A stretch of DNA of 23,651 nucleotides from Sphacelaria rigidula (GCA_964200075.2 CAXNAA020000253.1:1-23651), one strand, 5' to 3'; shown: positions 8,822 to 19,116, numbered from the stretch's first letter. Notes: generated by a model not told the origin, from the sequence alone. Numbers and translations: made by a program.

Positions 8822-8914
8822 GGTACTAGGTTCTCCTGGATACCCTGGTTTCCCTTCGTATTTTTAGTACGAAGGATCCCAGGGGTATCCGGCATCATGA
8901 CTGCCTCTAGTACC
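8822..8914. repeat. Long hairpin / foldback element
   Basis: GGATACCCTGG...CCTTCGTA (8838-8860) pairs with 8868-8890 across a 7-base loop (TTTTTAG), with only a few mismatches over 23 bp. GGTACTAG (8822-8829) pairs with CTAGTACC (8907-8914) further out. The right flank carries CTCTGAAATACTC on the minus strand, a word shared with 4798 and the 14635 region. It is probably a MITE-type element rather than a terminator. Confidence 0.75.
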
Positions 8915-8949
8915 GAGTATTTCAGAGTACACCTGAAATGCCGAGTTGT

Positions 8950-11900
8950 ATCAGTGCCGCACCGGCACCATCGTTGAAACCGTGCTCTGTCACCCTCTCG
9001 AGAGCTCGGTGATAAGCAGGGAGTGAAAAGTGCTGTAGTTCTCATGACAATGGCCAGGGATTGTTTTGCTGGGACAACTGGGTGGATACGGTGTGTGTGG
9101 AGAAGTTGGTATAGCGGGGATTCCCCCTTATCTCACGTTTGACCGTATTTCGATAGTTTCACTGAGGACCAGCGTGTTGAATGATGGTGCCTCGTGTGGG
9201 GAAACGTTGATTGAAGGCAAGGGCAGGGACCTGGGAACGCTCCTGCTGCTGGAATCACCGAGAAATGGCTTGAGCGCATGTGTCGTGCACGGTGCTTTGG
9301 CTCCTCGTTTTTTGTCGTGTTGTGTAACGGCAACAACCACACGTCGTTCTTGAGTGGAAAGCGGCGAATCACTCGTGGATTCAGGCGCAACTCTTTCCCG
9401 AGTTTTCCCTTCGCTAAGTTTTTCCCGTTATCCACCTTGGATACGTCCATCTCGGGCACTGTGGCTAGATTCCTAGCGGATCAGATAACGTGCGGCACAA
9501 CCAACCATCCAATCGGTCAATCAGTTGATAAAAGCACGTGTTGAACCCATCGCTCGATGTGTTCGTTTCCTTGTGTGCCTACCCACTACGGAAACTCCGT
9601 TACTTCAGTTTTTCTTCACAGTACCAGTTGCTCTCGTATTCGAATATCCCCCCCCCCAACGCCTCGCACTCACTTGAAAGGGTATTATCCTTTGACCGCC
9701 GTCGGAGTAGCTCGTCCGCTGAATCGGCATGGTCTTCACGTGAGAACATAAATGGAAGACCAACATAGCCCACCCGGGCAGTCAGAAGTCAGAAGCGATT
9801 TAAGTAGAGCCGTTATGGGATTAATGCACCGTTTATCTCGGCTTGGTGGCTGCACACCATGATCTAGATTCAGACGGCGTCGTCCGCGTGGGAGAAGTAA
9901 CAGCGCCGGCGTGCTCCCGTGTTTTGTCGGGTTTGGAGGTGGGGAAGGGGGGAGGGAAGGGTGTGCTCTACAGTGTATGATGTATACCGTCGCGGGCGGG
10001 TCGTTTTTTTAGGCCCGCGAGCTCATCACTGGTCGATCGTATTACAGGAGGGATCGTACTTAAACGTACTCGGGGGCAATGCTACGGCTACCGGCATGGT
10101 GCCGACAATAGACCGAAATTCATTCCTAGGGGGAATTTGTTTTTCAAGGAGTCGTGGACTGCAACCGTACCGGTGATAATCAGCCGTGAACCTACGTGCG
10201 GTGGTGGCGCGATGCAGTCTCTGTATGTATCCGTGTAAATATACAGATATGATAACTTACTAACCGAATCTCGGAACGCTTTTTATTTTGGGGGTCGCCG
10301 GCTCGGTGCCCGCGGAAGCTAGCGACATGTGTCCTCGGTTACCGGGTGCCACGGGTGGTATGGGGGAGAGATCGTCGAACTTTGCGGTGTTGGTTTGTTT
10401 TTACTCTTTTATTGTGGGGGAACTCGTCGCTCTGCAGGAGGGACTGCGTGTTTTCGTTGCTGCCAGTTGCGTAAGCTTCGTGTCGCCCCCTATTTCGAGT
10501 GTAATTGAGTGAGTGCTGATGTCTCTTCACCGTGGATCCGTGTATCTTTGGGGCAAGAACTAGATTGCTCGGGAGTCAGATAATACACGGGAATCGATTC
10601 ACCAATCAATCCAAGATTTTTACGGGCTTGACGGGCAACAACTTCGCTATTTTTGTTCACCACCCCCTGCCCCCCCTCCTCCATTCTGTGTACGTACAAA
10701 GTTCTTCTGCGCACGGTGATACTTGGTACCGCACTCTAATGCGCTGAGCCTGCCTGTAGCGTCAACCTACCTCGATGCATTGATGTAGATGGATGTAGAT
10801 CGGAGATGTCTAACGAAAAACTCTTCACGTCGGTGTATTCACTGAGCTGTTTTTTGCTCATGTTTTCCTTTTTTTTTGCTCATGTTTTCCCTCACTGCGT
10901 GATTATTCAAGTTTTGCTTGTCATGGGATTTTGTCTTGGAGAATGGCTGGCTTGCGGGTAAATCTGGTTTCCCTGGCTCTTGATCGGGAAACAGCCCGTG
11001 GTTTTTGGCGGGGCGGGAGGGTACTACGCGTTTCTGTCGCTTTCATCTTGTCTTCGTGCTTCATCGGAATGTATTTGAAGGGAATGAGTCAAGAAAGATG
11101 AATGATGCCTAGAGTGGGGGAGAGGCGAAGAGAGCAAGGACTTGGTTTGTAGGGGAAGAGCAAGAACGAGCATCCGCGACAGTTGATTAGTCGGCTGTCT
11201 TCTGTTGGTTGACTGATGGTCGCACATTAGCGAACCCACAACGAAACCGAGATATTGGGGTCACGAGAGAGCTGTGTCCGAAGTAAATACACGGGAGACA
11301 ACAGCACTCGCCTAATTGCACTTGGAGTAAAAAGGGGGCAATCAATGAACGTGAGATGACAGACCTTGAGCAGACGTGGAAGCTGGGCTGAAGTTACGTA
11401 TGTATCGCATGATGAGCACGTGGCTCACGTTTCAAGGTCCAGATACGGCAGCACATACCCTTGAGTTGTGACAGAGGGGTTACCTTTGAGCATTTGGTGG
11501 TGCGTTCATTGCGAGATCCCCGTGGGGAATATGGATGTGGAGATATTGCGATCCCTTGAGGCGCACAGCGCACGATTGGGGCGACCGGAGTTGTCCGCAG
11601 CGTTGGGTTTTCGCCAAAAAAATATCCCGCAGGATTTCTCTGTGCCACGCTTTGCGGTGTCGTGTTTCGTGTTTCATGCTATTTGGGGCGCATGTGGCTC
11701 GTTGCCCCTCCATGATTGCCGCACAGGTATGTGCTCAGGAGGCCGGTCGAACTACCATACAGAGTAAAGCCATGCGGTCGGGCTGGTCGGAATTTACTCG
11801 GGGCCGTCTCTAGATCTTAGCCTGACGTACTTTTTACTCTTCTTTTTTACCTCCCCTTCCTTCCCCCTTGTTTCTCAGCTTACTCTGTCGTCTCCTTTCT

Positions 11901-11990
11901 GTTTTATCTTGTCCATGTTCCCCCCTTTCATTGAGGGTTTCCATTCGCCTGCCTCGGGATACATTCACACGCATCTTGCGACACTTTCTG
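8950..11990. other. 3-kb stretch without a supported gene
   Basis: Open frames are short and occur on both strands. Small structures seen: a 7-bp hairpin CGCGGGC / GCCCGCG (about 9992-10020), a two-copy direct repeat TTTTTTGCTCATGTTTTCC (about 10851-10892), and GATGTAGATGGATGTAGATC near 10780. No protein family, RNA gene or splice-consistent gene model could be supported. Confidence 0.4.
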
Positions 11991-12045
11991 GATTCGAACT
12001 TTAGCGGGCCAGTTTCAGTGTTCGACAGGCCATTTATTAACCAAT

Positions 12046-12130
12046 CAGTGGCTGGCGGTGTAACTGGTCCACCAATTAACGCGGGGGTGCGAAGAGATGA
12101 CAGGTTCGAATCCCGAGAGACATGATTTTC
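12046..12130 (+). repeat. tRNA-like segment, possible SINE head
   Basis: GGTTCGAATCCC (about 12103-12114) matches the Pol III B-box/T-arm consensus exactly. TGGCGGTGTAACTGG about 45 bases upstream resembles an A-box. No full cloverleaf or acceptor stem could be folded, so a working tRNA is unlikely. GATTTTCTC after the B-box is reminiscent of the sequence following the other tRNA-like segment (19039-19116), which suggests a shared tRNA-derived SINE family. Confidence 0.45.
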
Positions 12131-12912
12131 TCCAAGAGCAAAATCTGATATCCATCATTGAAAACGTGAGAACGCCAACGGAGTGCAGAAAACATCAAGG
12201 TTGTGTTGTGTCAAAATAGGGTATACCCGAAAGTGGGGGATATTTGGTCGGCATAGCAGACCATACCGAGATGTGAGGGTATCGAGCCCTGTTCCGAATA
12301 ATCCGATATGGTCCGGAAGGATATTCACGGTTAAAACATCCATCTTTTTATCTCTGCACACAGCCTACTTTTGGTTGGTATACCCTTCAGAACACAATCT
12401 TGGAAGATCCGTCGAGAGTGGATGAAGCAGTGCGGGACTGCGGTGTTGATGCAATCTGCGATCGAACAAAATGTCACGCATGTGCCGGGGGAAAATATGG
12501 GTTGATTGATCTAGATCTTTTACAACTACGTAGTAGTCTCGAGGAAGGGGAAGGGGAATGCTAGAGCGTATGGCGTCAAAAGAGAAAAAACAGGAGCCTT
12601 TGAGAGGTTACCTTGTACGAAAAAAAGGCGGATATCCCGTTTGAAGCGTTCGAACGCGCACCACGGGGAGAGTCGCGTTTCTTACGGATGCGGTGCAATA
12701 GATTCCGTATAAGATGCGCGGTGAAACCGTCAGATTCTGTGGTGAGGGAGGGGATACAACTGAAATTTGTGTTGCGCGGTTGATTTGATTTAATTTTTTT
12801 TTTATCGATGCGATCGATTGATCGACTGTCGCATATCAACGGTCCCCTTTGAATCCAGCTGCTGCTACACGATGGACGACGCAGCATGAGGTGAAAAAAA
12901 ATGGGAATATTC
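12131..12912. other. No supported gene
   Basis: Short open frames on both strands without motifs. ATCGATGCGATCGATTGATCG near 12805 is a simple palindromic run. A and T runs are frequent. Confidence 0.4.
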
Positions 12913-13053
12913 CACACCCTAGATAATACAGTACACTGTCAAAAAGTGTACTGTGTACAGTATGGAATCTCTTGTCTATTGCAATAGACGCAATAGTCGA
13001 TACTGTACACAGCACACTTTTTTTTGTCAATGTAATCTGTGCCCTAGAGTGTG
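12913..13053. mobile_element. 141-bp foldback element, CACACCCT family
   Basis: It starts CACACCCTAGATAATAC and ends, on the opposite strand, CACACTCTAGGGCACAG. The arms stay related for about 60 bp, both including GTGTACTGTGTACAGTAT or GTGTGCTGTGTACAGTAT. GACGCAATAGTCGAT in its right half also occurs at 3451 in the 502-bp insertion. Flanks GAATATTC and GAAGGCTC agree at five of eight positions, a weak trace of a target duplication. Non-coding. Confidence 0.75.
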
Positions 13054-14173
13054 GAAGGCTCACTGAATAGTAAGACTCGGTATAGGAGAAGTACGAGGAC
13101 AAGAGTGAGAGTAAAGGAACGGAAAAAGACCACAGTAACGAGAGACAGAACGGCAGGCCATGGGAGTCGGGTATTAATCTTACGTACTCTCCCTTGTTGC
13201 TGTTACACCAGTGGGGGATCACGGCTCTGTTTTTCTTCCCAGAATCTCCCAATTTTTCGGGGAGTAAAGAATCTCCAAAAAATGTGAGAGAAGATTTCTC
13301 CACTAGGTCAGGCAAAAAAACCATTTTTCCAAGACTGACTACGCACTTCGTCGAATATCCAGCGTCAGAACCCCTCGGCAATTTTGTTTCGGGAGAATTC
13401 GTGAGGGAAATATTCTATTTTTCGGAGAGGAAAAAATCTGAAGGAAAAAAAAGGCCCTGTTGATGAGACCGCTTGGTACTTCACAATTTCATGGCTGTTT
13501 TGCTTGGCAGGTCGTCAGTAGCAAATGAATCCCGTGATGTCAGGGAGGGCTGTGGAAGGTTTAGAGGGGCGGGAGAGCAAAAGACGGTGAATGAATGAGA
13601 TCCTGGTCGGTCTCCACTACTTCGTATTTACGTCACTTGTCGCGTAATGGGCACAGGAATTTCGTGCAGTGTGGACAGGGGGCTATCTTTCCCCCTCTCT
13701 TTGACGTTGCCATGCCATTCACCCCGAGTTTCGATCTGCCCACCTTGCGTCCCCAAACTACACTGTTGAAAAACACGGTAAACTGAGTCTGAATCATGAT
13801 GTTCCGGTCTTCGTAGGGCTGGCAGTCCGTAGGGCTCGCCCAGTATGCTCGGCACGTACTCTAGCTCATGTCGGCGGCGCCTATTTGAGCTCTCCCAACG
13901 CCTCCTTTTGCCTCAGGCATTGCGCGTATCCCCCTTGACCACGGGCTCTTGGTTTGTCGTGGGTTGGGATTGGGGTTAGGGGCAGCCTTGGGATTTGATG
14001 AGAAAAAAAAGCGCTCGATCATGGATTCGGGCAGCCGCTGTGGGAGAAGTCCCGTCGTTTTGCACAGATGGTACCGAATCTGTCGGACCTCTTGGGTCTT
14101 GTCGAGAGAAACGACGGTCACGTTTGTGTCGAAGCGGTAGCGAGGTGTGAACACTCGACACTTTCTAGGGTAG
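13054..14173. other. No supported gene
   Basis: Short open frames only, several reading through the foldback element. GGGTTGGGATTGGGGTTAGGGG near 13961 is a short telomere-like G-rich patch, but it is not a repeat array. Confidence 0.4.
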
Positions 14174-14208
14174 CCCCCCCCCCCCCAAAACAAAACAAAA
14201 CAAAACAA
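14174..14208. repeat. C run followed by (AAAAC) repeat
   Basis: A run of 13 C (14174-14186) leads into about four AAAAC units. It immediately precedes the best R100 copy. Copy A (1400) is also preceded by a C-rich tract, and a short C run followed by AAAA occurs after this R100 copy. Confidence 0.9.
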
Positions 14209-14210
14209 GC

Positions 14211-14310
14211 CTGGTCCGGCGAAAACCCGGCGTGCTCCGTCCTGGCTTTGTAGGGATGCGAGGTCACTGGTCTTATGACTATGGCATGCATGATCATGAG
14301 TACACTCCCC
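14211..14310 (+). repeat. R100 dispersed repeat, copy B (reference copy)
   Basis: The most complete of the R100 copies. Landmarks in order are GGCGAAAACCCGGCGTGCTC, GGGATGCGAGGTCA, GGCATGCATGATCATGAGTAC and a C-rich end. It aligns with copy A (1400-1495) at roughly three quarters of positions, and with the split copy (3283-3339 plus 3842-3902). Non-coding; class not determined. Confidence 0.75.
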
Positions 14311-15524
14311 CCCAAAAGTGCATGGATTTGAGAGACAAAATATTCACGTAAATCGAAATAGGAAAAGCCAAGCATAACGAGTAGCTGGAAATTCCCACGC
14401 TTGGGTTCGCTCTAGCCAATGTCGCCGATATGAGGCACTTCATGCAGCCTGAACCCAAGCATCGGGCGCTGTATGGCCATTTTTTTCGTGACGCTTCTTG
14501 GCTGGTTGTGGGAGGGGGGGCTATTGTAGAAAGTGTCGCTCATGTTTGCCGGGGGGAGGCTTGAGTGCAGTGCTTGCAGGGGTGTGTTCTGGGGTGAAAG
14601 GCGTCAAGAGTCGAGTACGGGTACGTTCAGTATTTCAGAGATATCCCGGAATATTCAGTAGGGAGGTTTTTAGCCGGCGTGCCCGGCACCCCGGAGTGAT
14701 CGTATTATCGGCAGTCGATACGATACCCTTGGTACCCAGGCATATTCAGTACCTACCCGAATCGCCTCTAGGGCATTGGATGCTTGAGTGGGTTGTTTGC
14801 GTTGTTTTTATGGAAATGCGCGGGTTCGGAGTTTGGTTATGACATCCCTCTGCAGCATAATGCAAAGGGGGAGAGGGGGGGGGAGGCACATGCTCGGGTG
14901 GCTTCCCGAATGGTATGGTGGTGATTGTGCGATTTTATTGCGGCATGCGCTGTGTAGCTTTCGTTGAATATTTTGACAGGACATGGCGGCGTAACTCGGC
15001 GTGGCGCGGTATTCGTAGATTCGGCGTGTACCCTCTTTCACAGGGTTCTTTTGTTTGTGTATCACGTACTTTTCTGTTTTTTTCCCTCAAAGGAAAAAGG
15101 AAACTTGACCCAACACTTACCCCGCCATGGAGTTCGTGTGGCGATTACTCGGAGGCTCGGCAAGATTGCCTCGCGGCATACAATCAGTCATGTGGGTTAG
15201 GCGCCTCGAGCGTTCGAATGTTTTGCTTAAGGCAAATGTGGGGGGTCTAACCCCCTTAGACCCCCTATTAACTTGGCGAAGTGCACGTGCCGCCCTACTC
15301 TTATAAGCGTGGACCCTAGGAACCTGGCACATGTGTGCTGTTGGATTCTGTTTTCGCGTTTGAATATGTTGATATGCGTCAAGCTGTTGACTTTTTCGTC
15401 TAGGCGTATCAGTACAGAAGCCCATAGTATACCCCTTGGCTGGCAGCGATTGGAGTGGCCACAGACCTAGAGGTGTGTACATAGCCTTGCGTATGATTCG
15501 GGATGGGGGGGTTGTTTTTTTTTC
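14311..15524. other. No gene; one dispersed-repeat patch
   Basis: 14620-14760 carries GTATTTCAGAGATATCCC, TCGGCAGTCGATAC and CATATTCAGTACC, words shared with 4770-4870 and 8880-8945. The rest has only short open frames. CCCCCTTAGACCCCC near 15251 follows a near-inverted GGGGGGTCTAA, forming a small hairpin (about 15239-15266). Confidence 0.4.
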
Positions 15525-15670
15525 CGTGGCTACCGTAGGTGGCGGTGTACATCACCAGTACGTGAAATACCACCCAATGATTAACACTCCGAGTGATGAA
15601 AGTTCGGCTATTTTTGGGACCATGTCGGTATTCACGTACTGTATCGGGGTATGATTTATGTTGTCCTCCC
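15525..15670. mobile_element. Foldback-type dispersed repeat, copy P
   Basis: CAGTACGTGAAATACC (about 15557-15572) and GGTATTCACGTACTG (about 15626-15640) are near-perfect inverted arms. The whole segment aligns with 16304-16460, sharing GTGGCTAC, CGTAGG, CGGTGTA, ACCATGTCGGTAT, GGGGTA and CCCCTTTA in the same order and orientation. No coding content. A non-autonomous element is the simplest reading. Confidence 0.7.
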
Positions 15671-16303
15671 CTTTACGGGATAAGGGTTCGATATGAGAGC
15701 AGTGAAACGGAGCAGGGTCATAATCCAACCCCAAGCCTCGTGGGGGAGGGGTTGATAAAGTAGTTGTCCTTCCCATAAAAAAACAACCACGAGGTGTTGA
15801 GTTTTCGGGTCTCAAGAACTCATCACCCCGGGGTCGTGTACCGCAAGCCTACGGTACGCAGGTATGCATGAAGGAGGTCGATGCGAAGTTGCTACTGCAT
15901 GCATCCATGCCTCTAGCTCTTTGGTTATGGGGCCGTCGATCGGTATACGTTAAACTAGGGATATGTACGTGGTCTGTATGCAGGTGGGTGGGGGGGGTTC
16001 CCATCGCCGTTGTACAGCTGGCTCGTGATCGCTACGCGTACGAGAGTTTTTAGATGAAGTGTTAGATCACATTTTTTTTCTTCTATTTTAATATTTCGCG
16101 CGTACGCGGTTATATAACCCGTCCTCTGGATCTCCCGCTTTGGGTGGCTGGACAAGACTTGAGGAATTGGAAACAAATGGGAAAATCAAGACGAAGGAAG
16201 ATGCATGACGCCATGTGCATCGAGACGAAGAGAAATTGGCGGACACAGTGGGGGGAAGGGGGAATGCTAGAATTGACGTGAACAGCAACAATGAGGAAGT
16301 ATT
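15671..16303. other. No supported gene
   Basis: No protein motif or RNA gene. CGCGCGTACGCGGTTATATAACCC near 16097 combines a short palindrome with a TATA-like element, but no gene start follows that I can support. Confidence 0.4.
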
Positions 16304-16460
16304 GTGGCTACTTGCCGTAGGAGACGGTGTAATGGTGTACTTTCACCGATACGTAAAATACTTCCCCTGTGGCTAAACCCGCCAGGTGATTTGGATGCCT
16401 TTGGCACCATGTCGGTATCAATATAACGGTGTTGGGGTACGTGGTTTATCACCCCTTTAA
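16304..16460. mobile_element. Foldback-type dispersed repeat, copy Q
   Basis: Second full copy of the family at 15525-15670, in direct orientation about 780 bp downstream. TGTGGCTAC, GCCGTAGG, ACCATGTCGGTAT, TTGGGGTACGTGGTTTAT and CCCCTTTA mark it. Its inverted arms are more decayed than in copy P. Confidence 0.65.
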
Positions 16461-17357
16461 AGGCCACCGACGAGTGTCTAGTGGTTTGGTCTCAATAAGT
16501 TACGTTCCAGGCGTCGTGTTGTTGGTCACGTACTGTGCTTGTTTCCCCCAGGGTCGCTCTTTGACTGTGTTGCGTTTGAGTCGCCCTGAAGTGCATGACA
16601 CGAGAGATGGACGGAGAGAGGAGGGCAGGCAAAAATCTAAAGTGAGGGGATAACATAAAAAACAGAGAGAACAGTGCTGGGGAGGGGGGAGACGAGAGCA
16701 TGAAGAGAAAATGGCTCAACAATGACACAGTGCACACAAGCACCCCCATCCAACACCTGAAGAATGCCACATGGGTTCGGAAACCGACGACCAGACGTGG
16801 AAGAGACTATTGCGTTCGTAGGAAAACAGCTCTTGTGACGAACGGATGCTGGATATCCCACCGCTCCACACCCCGTTACGTTGAAAAGTGATGCACTTTC
16901 TCAGAAGAGCCCTGCCTCCTCTCCGTACATCGAGAGAAGATGGACACCGGCGGGCGACATGCTCGACAAGGAGCCCTATACATATTCCCCTCCTCCCCAC
17001 CAAACATCCCGCCCCTGCCCCCTGCGCCGCACTCCCTACTTCAACATCCCGCTATCCCCACTATACTAAACGCGCCGCCCCGTTCGCCCGCTCAATCCTG
17101 CGGCCATTTTTTTTTCACATGCAACTCGCAACATTTTCAACTGTGGTTCACCTACATCCCCTCTACAGGAATTATCCACGTTTTTTTATCTAATCGAAAT
17201 ACAAAATGAGCGCAAGGCCCACAAGTACGAACATCCCCGTCCGCCCCCCGGCGACACATGAATCAAGACCTACCGACTTTCACGAAGTCCTCTAACATGT
17301 TCTTACTACTCCTGTTCCCTCTCCGCGAAACTGCTCATCGCCTTTCATGCGCCTAAC
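16461..17357. other. No supported gene; CT-rich tract
   Basis: Open frames of 60-100 codons occur, some proline-rich because of a CT- and CCC-rich tract (about 16960-17080). An ATG in a favourable A-rich context lies at 17206 but its frame closes after 26 codons. Upstream or promoter-like sequence of the following ORF is possible but unproven. Confidence 0.35.
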
Positions 17358-17807
17358 GTGCCGCTTTTTTGTTTTTGTTGCTCCACGTGTTCCTTGTCAC
17401 GTGACTACGCGGATCATTCCGATTGGATGGACGCACGAATGACCACACGCTTGACCACCGCATCCGCGGAAAATGGCGGAAAATGGCACTTTGCTGTTTC
17501 GTTGTACCCCAGTGCTCCGGTTGACGGTGGCGCGGAAAGTCAACAACAGGACGGCGGCGGGGCATCTGGCAACGTGGGTATAGGTTTTGTCGTTTTGGGG
17601 CAGAACTCTTGTGTTCATCCCTTTGTATACCATATATTGTTGTCATTTTCCAGAGATCCCGTGGATGTATACCAACCCAAACGTCTGTGGCTTTTAGTGA
17701 TTCCTGTGATGAGAAAATGCCGCCGCGCTTCGGTAGTATCACTGGTACACTTACGGCGAGTGACGACGGAAGTACGAGTTAGGACCCCCACAAGAGACTT
17801 TTTTTAG
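17358..17807 (+). CDS. Weak ORF, possibly spliced, unknown product
   Basis: A 149-codon open frame. An internal ATG at 17427 is an alternative start. A well-formed 80-bp intron candidate lies inside it, with donor GTGGGT at 17574 and acceptor TTTTCCAG ending at 17653. Splicing would change the C-terminus to a serine/threonine-rich tail that stops near 17779. The middle is glycine- and glutamine-rich (ESQQQDGGGASG). No known domain is visible, and it does not resemble the DWNN domain expected upstream of the RBBP6-like exons. Coding status is uncertain. Confidence 0.22.
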   Translation: MPLFCFCCSTCSLSRDYADHSDWMDARMTTRLTTASAENGGKWHFAVSLYPSAPVDGGAESQQQDGGGASGNVGIGFVVLGQNSCVHPFVYHILLSFSRDPVDVYQPKRLWLLVIPVMRKCRRASVVSLVHLRRVTTEVRVRTPTRDFF

Positions 17808-17958
17808 AACAATGCGGCTTCCGTCGTTTGAGCAAGCTCGAGGACGCGAGTTGGAGAAGTAAAATTTGGACCAGAGTTGATGGGGTGTGATAGTGCTGGT
17901 GTAATCCTTACCATAAATGGAAGGCGCATCAAGCAGGTGTACTGTACCACTCTGTACC

Positions 17959-17987
17959 GGGGGGTGTACTCGTGATCTTGCATGCCA
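17959..17987 (-). repeat. R100 end fragment
   Basis: The minus strand reads GGCATGCAAGATCACGAGTAC followed by CCCCCC, matching the 3' end of R100 copies at 1470-1495 and 14283-14310. Confidence 0.6.
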
Positions 17988-18167
17988 TGCACTGTACAGG
18001 GGCAGAGATGGGTTGGTTGATATTTTGAGACCGACGGCGGAGTCGTCCCAAGAAAGGAGGGAGAAAGGTTTGAAGTGTGAGAAAAAAAAAAGGAAAAAGT
18101 ATGGCAGGTCATAGATTTTTGATAAGTGAGTTTGACCGCGCGACGGTGAAGTACCGTATCGTCAGGG

Positions 18168-18207
18168 ACCGCACTGTATGATGATTCCGTACTAGATATT
18201 GTGCGGT
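18168..18207. repeat. GTGCGGT-family inverted repeat
   Basis: ACCGCAC (18168-18174) and GTGCGGT (18201-18207) form a 7-bp inverted pair related to the element at 4884-4992. Decayed or partial copy. Confidence 0.45.
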
Positions 18208-18295
18208 GGCCACACTACCCCATATTACACGGTATAGTATAACACCCGCACGGTGAATAACACCCCCTGCCAAGAACAACCCCGGGCGATCGATT

Positions 18296-18450
18296 CACGA
18301 GGGGTTGTGGCGCCATGGTCTCATCTAGAGTATCGTATCGGGGTACGTTATTATACCTAACCCCTCCTTGATAGATCGCTGCAGATGACCGGTGTTTGGA
18401 TGCCCCAAAAGTATCATCCGTACGTGTACTGTGTCGGGATCGGACTGGCG
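18296..18450. repeat. Fragments of the P/Q foldback family
   Basis: GCCATGGTCTC...GTATCGGGGTACGTTATTATAC followed by AACCCCT (about 18311-18365) resembles the right half of copies P and Q. GTTTGGATGCC at about 18393, followed by a TACGTGTACTGTGTCGGG block, repeats another part of the same family. Two partial copies or one rearranged copy. Confidence 0.5.
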
Positions 18451-19038
18451 GAGTTGCTACTGTACCCCGATTGGTGTGATAAGAAACCGCAGCGCGGTGG
18501 TAGGCAGAGTTTGGTTGGCCCTAGTTGACTTCCGCACCAATATATGTATCTCAAGGTCATGCCATCCCCTCTATTACTCTCGTTCGTTCCTGGAATTGTA
18601 ATCACGACGGGAGTGAGGTTGTCGTTTTTGCTTTTCAGTATTTTACTTCGTTTGTGTCTTCGTTGTCACGCCCCTTTTGTTTCCCGCCACTTATCTTTTT
18701 TTTAGCCAGCGTTTCCACTTTTTTTTTTGTTAAATCTTGGGCACGCTCATTTCGTGACCACGGCTCGGGCTCCTTCGTGGATAAGGTAGTGTTGTAGACT
18801 CTTCTCTTCTGGACGCCGGTCTACATCTTTCGGGATATCTGGGCGCATCAGTCGGGGCCACAGAGGAGGAAGGTTATCTTTTTTGTTTGTTTATAGTATC
18901 TCACCGTCCTTCTGCGGTGCTTTTTTTTTTTTATCGCGAGAGGGCTTCAGCACTCCCCTTCCCTCGTCAACCGTTCAGTCGGTTTTTGTGTACCCACGAC
19001 ATGGTCGCTCTGCACTGTTGGGCATGGTGTGAGAAAAA
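18451..19038. other. No supported gene
   Basis: T-rich, with several long T runs and possible splice acceptors but no exon that fits them. I looked here for the missing DWNN exon of the RBBP6-like gene and could not find it. Confidence 0.4.
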
Positions 19039-19116
19039 ATCCCAGATCGCTCCGAGATTTGAATCCACGACCCAACCGTCAGAAGGCGTCGAGTTTACCA
19101 ACTGAGCCACCGGGAC
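19039..19116 (-). pseudogene. tRNA-like sequence (tRNA pseudogene or SINE head)
   Basis: On the minus strand the first seven bases, GTCCCGG, can pair with CTGGGAT at the far end (wobbles included), followed by a T run like a Pol III terminator. TGGCTCAGTTGG is a perfect A-box. GATTCAAATC is a one-base variant of the B-box. CTTCTGA could be an anticodon loop with UCU (arginine). The D, anticodon and T stems do not pair well, so a functional tRNA is unlikely. It lies in the region just upstream of the first recognised RBBP6-like exon, on the opposite strand. Confidence 0.55.

Larger units (their letters stand above)
17808..18295. other. No gene; repeat fragments
   Basis: Contains an R100 end on the minus strand (17959-17987) and a GTGCGGT-family inverted pair (18168-18174 with 18201-18207). 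An A run near 18080 is translated as lysine in a short plus frame. No gene is supported. Confidence 0.45.

Noticed and set aside
12836-13381. 181-codon minus-strand frame
   Set aside because: About a quarter of it is translated foldback element (12913-13053) and the rest has no recognisable motif.
13955-13985. Telomere-like GGGTT/GGGGTTAGGGG patch
   Set aside because: Only two or three irregular units; not an array.
17206-17286. ATG at 17206 as start of the RBBP6-like gene
   Set aside because: The frame closes after 26 codons, has no DWNN similarity, and no convincing donor links it to the exon at 19276.
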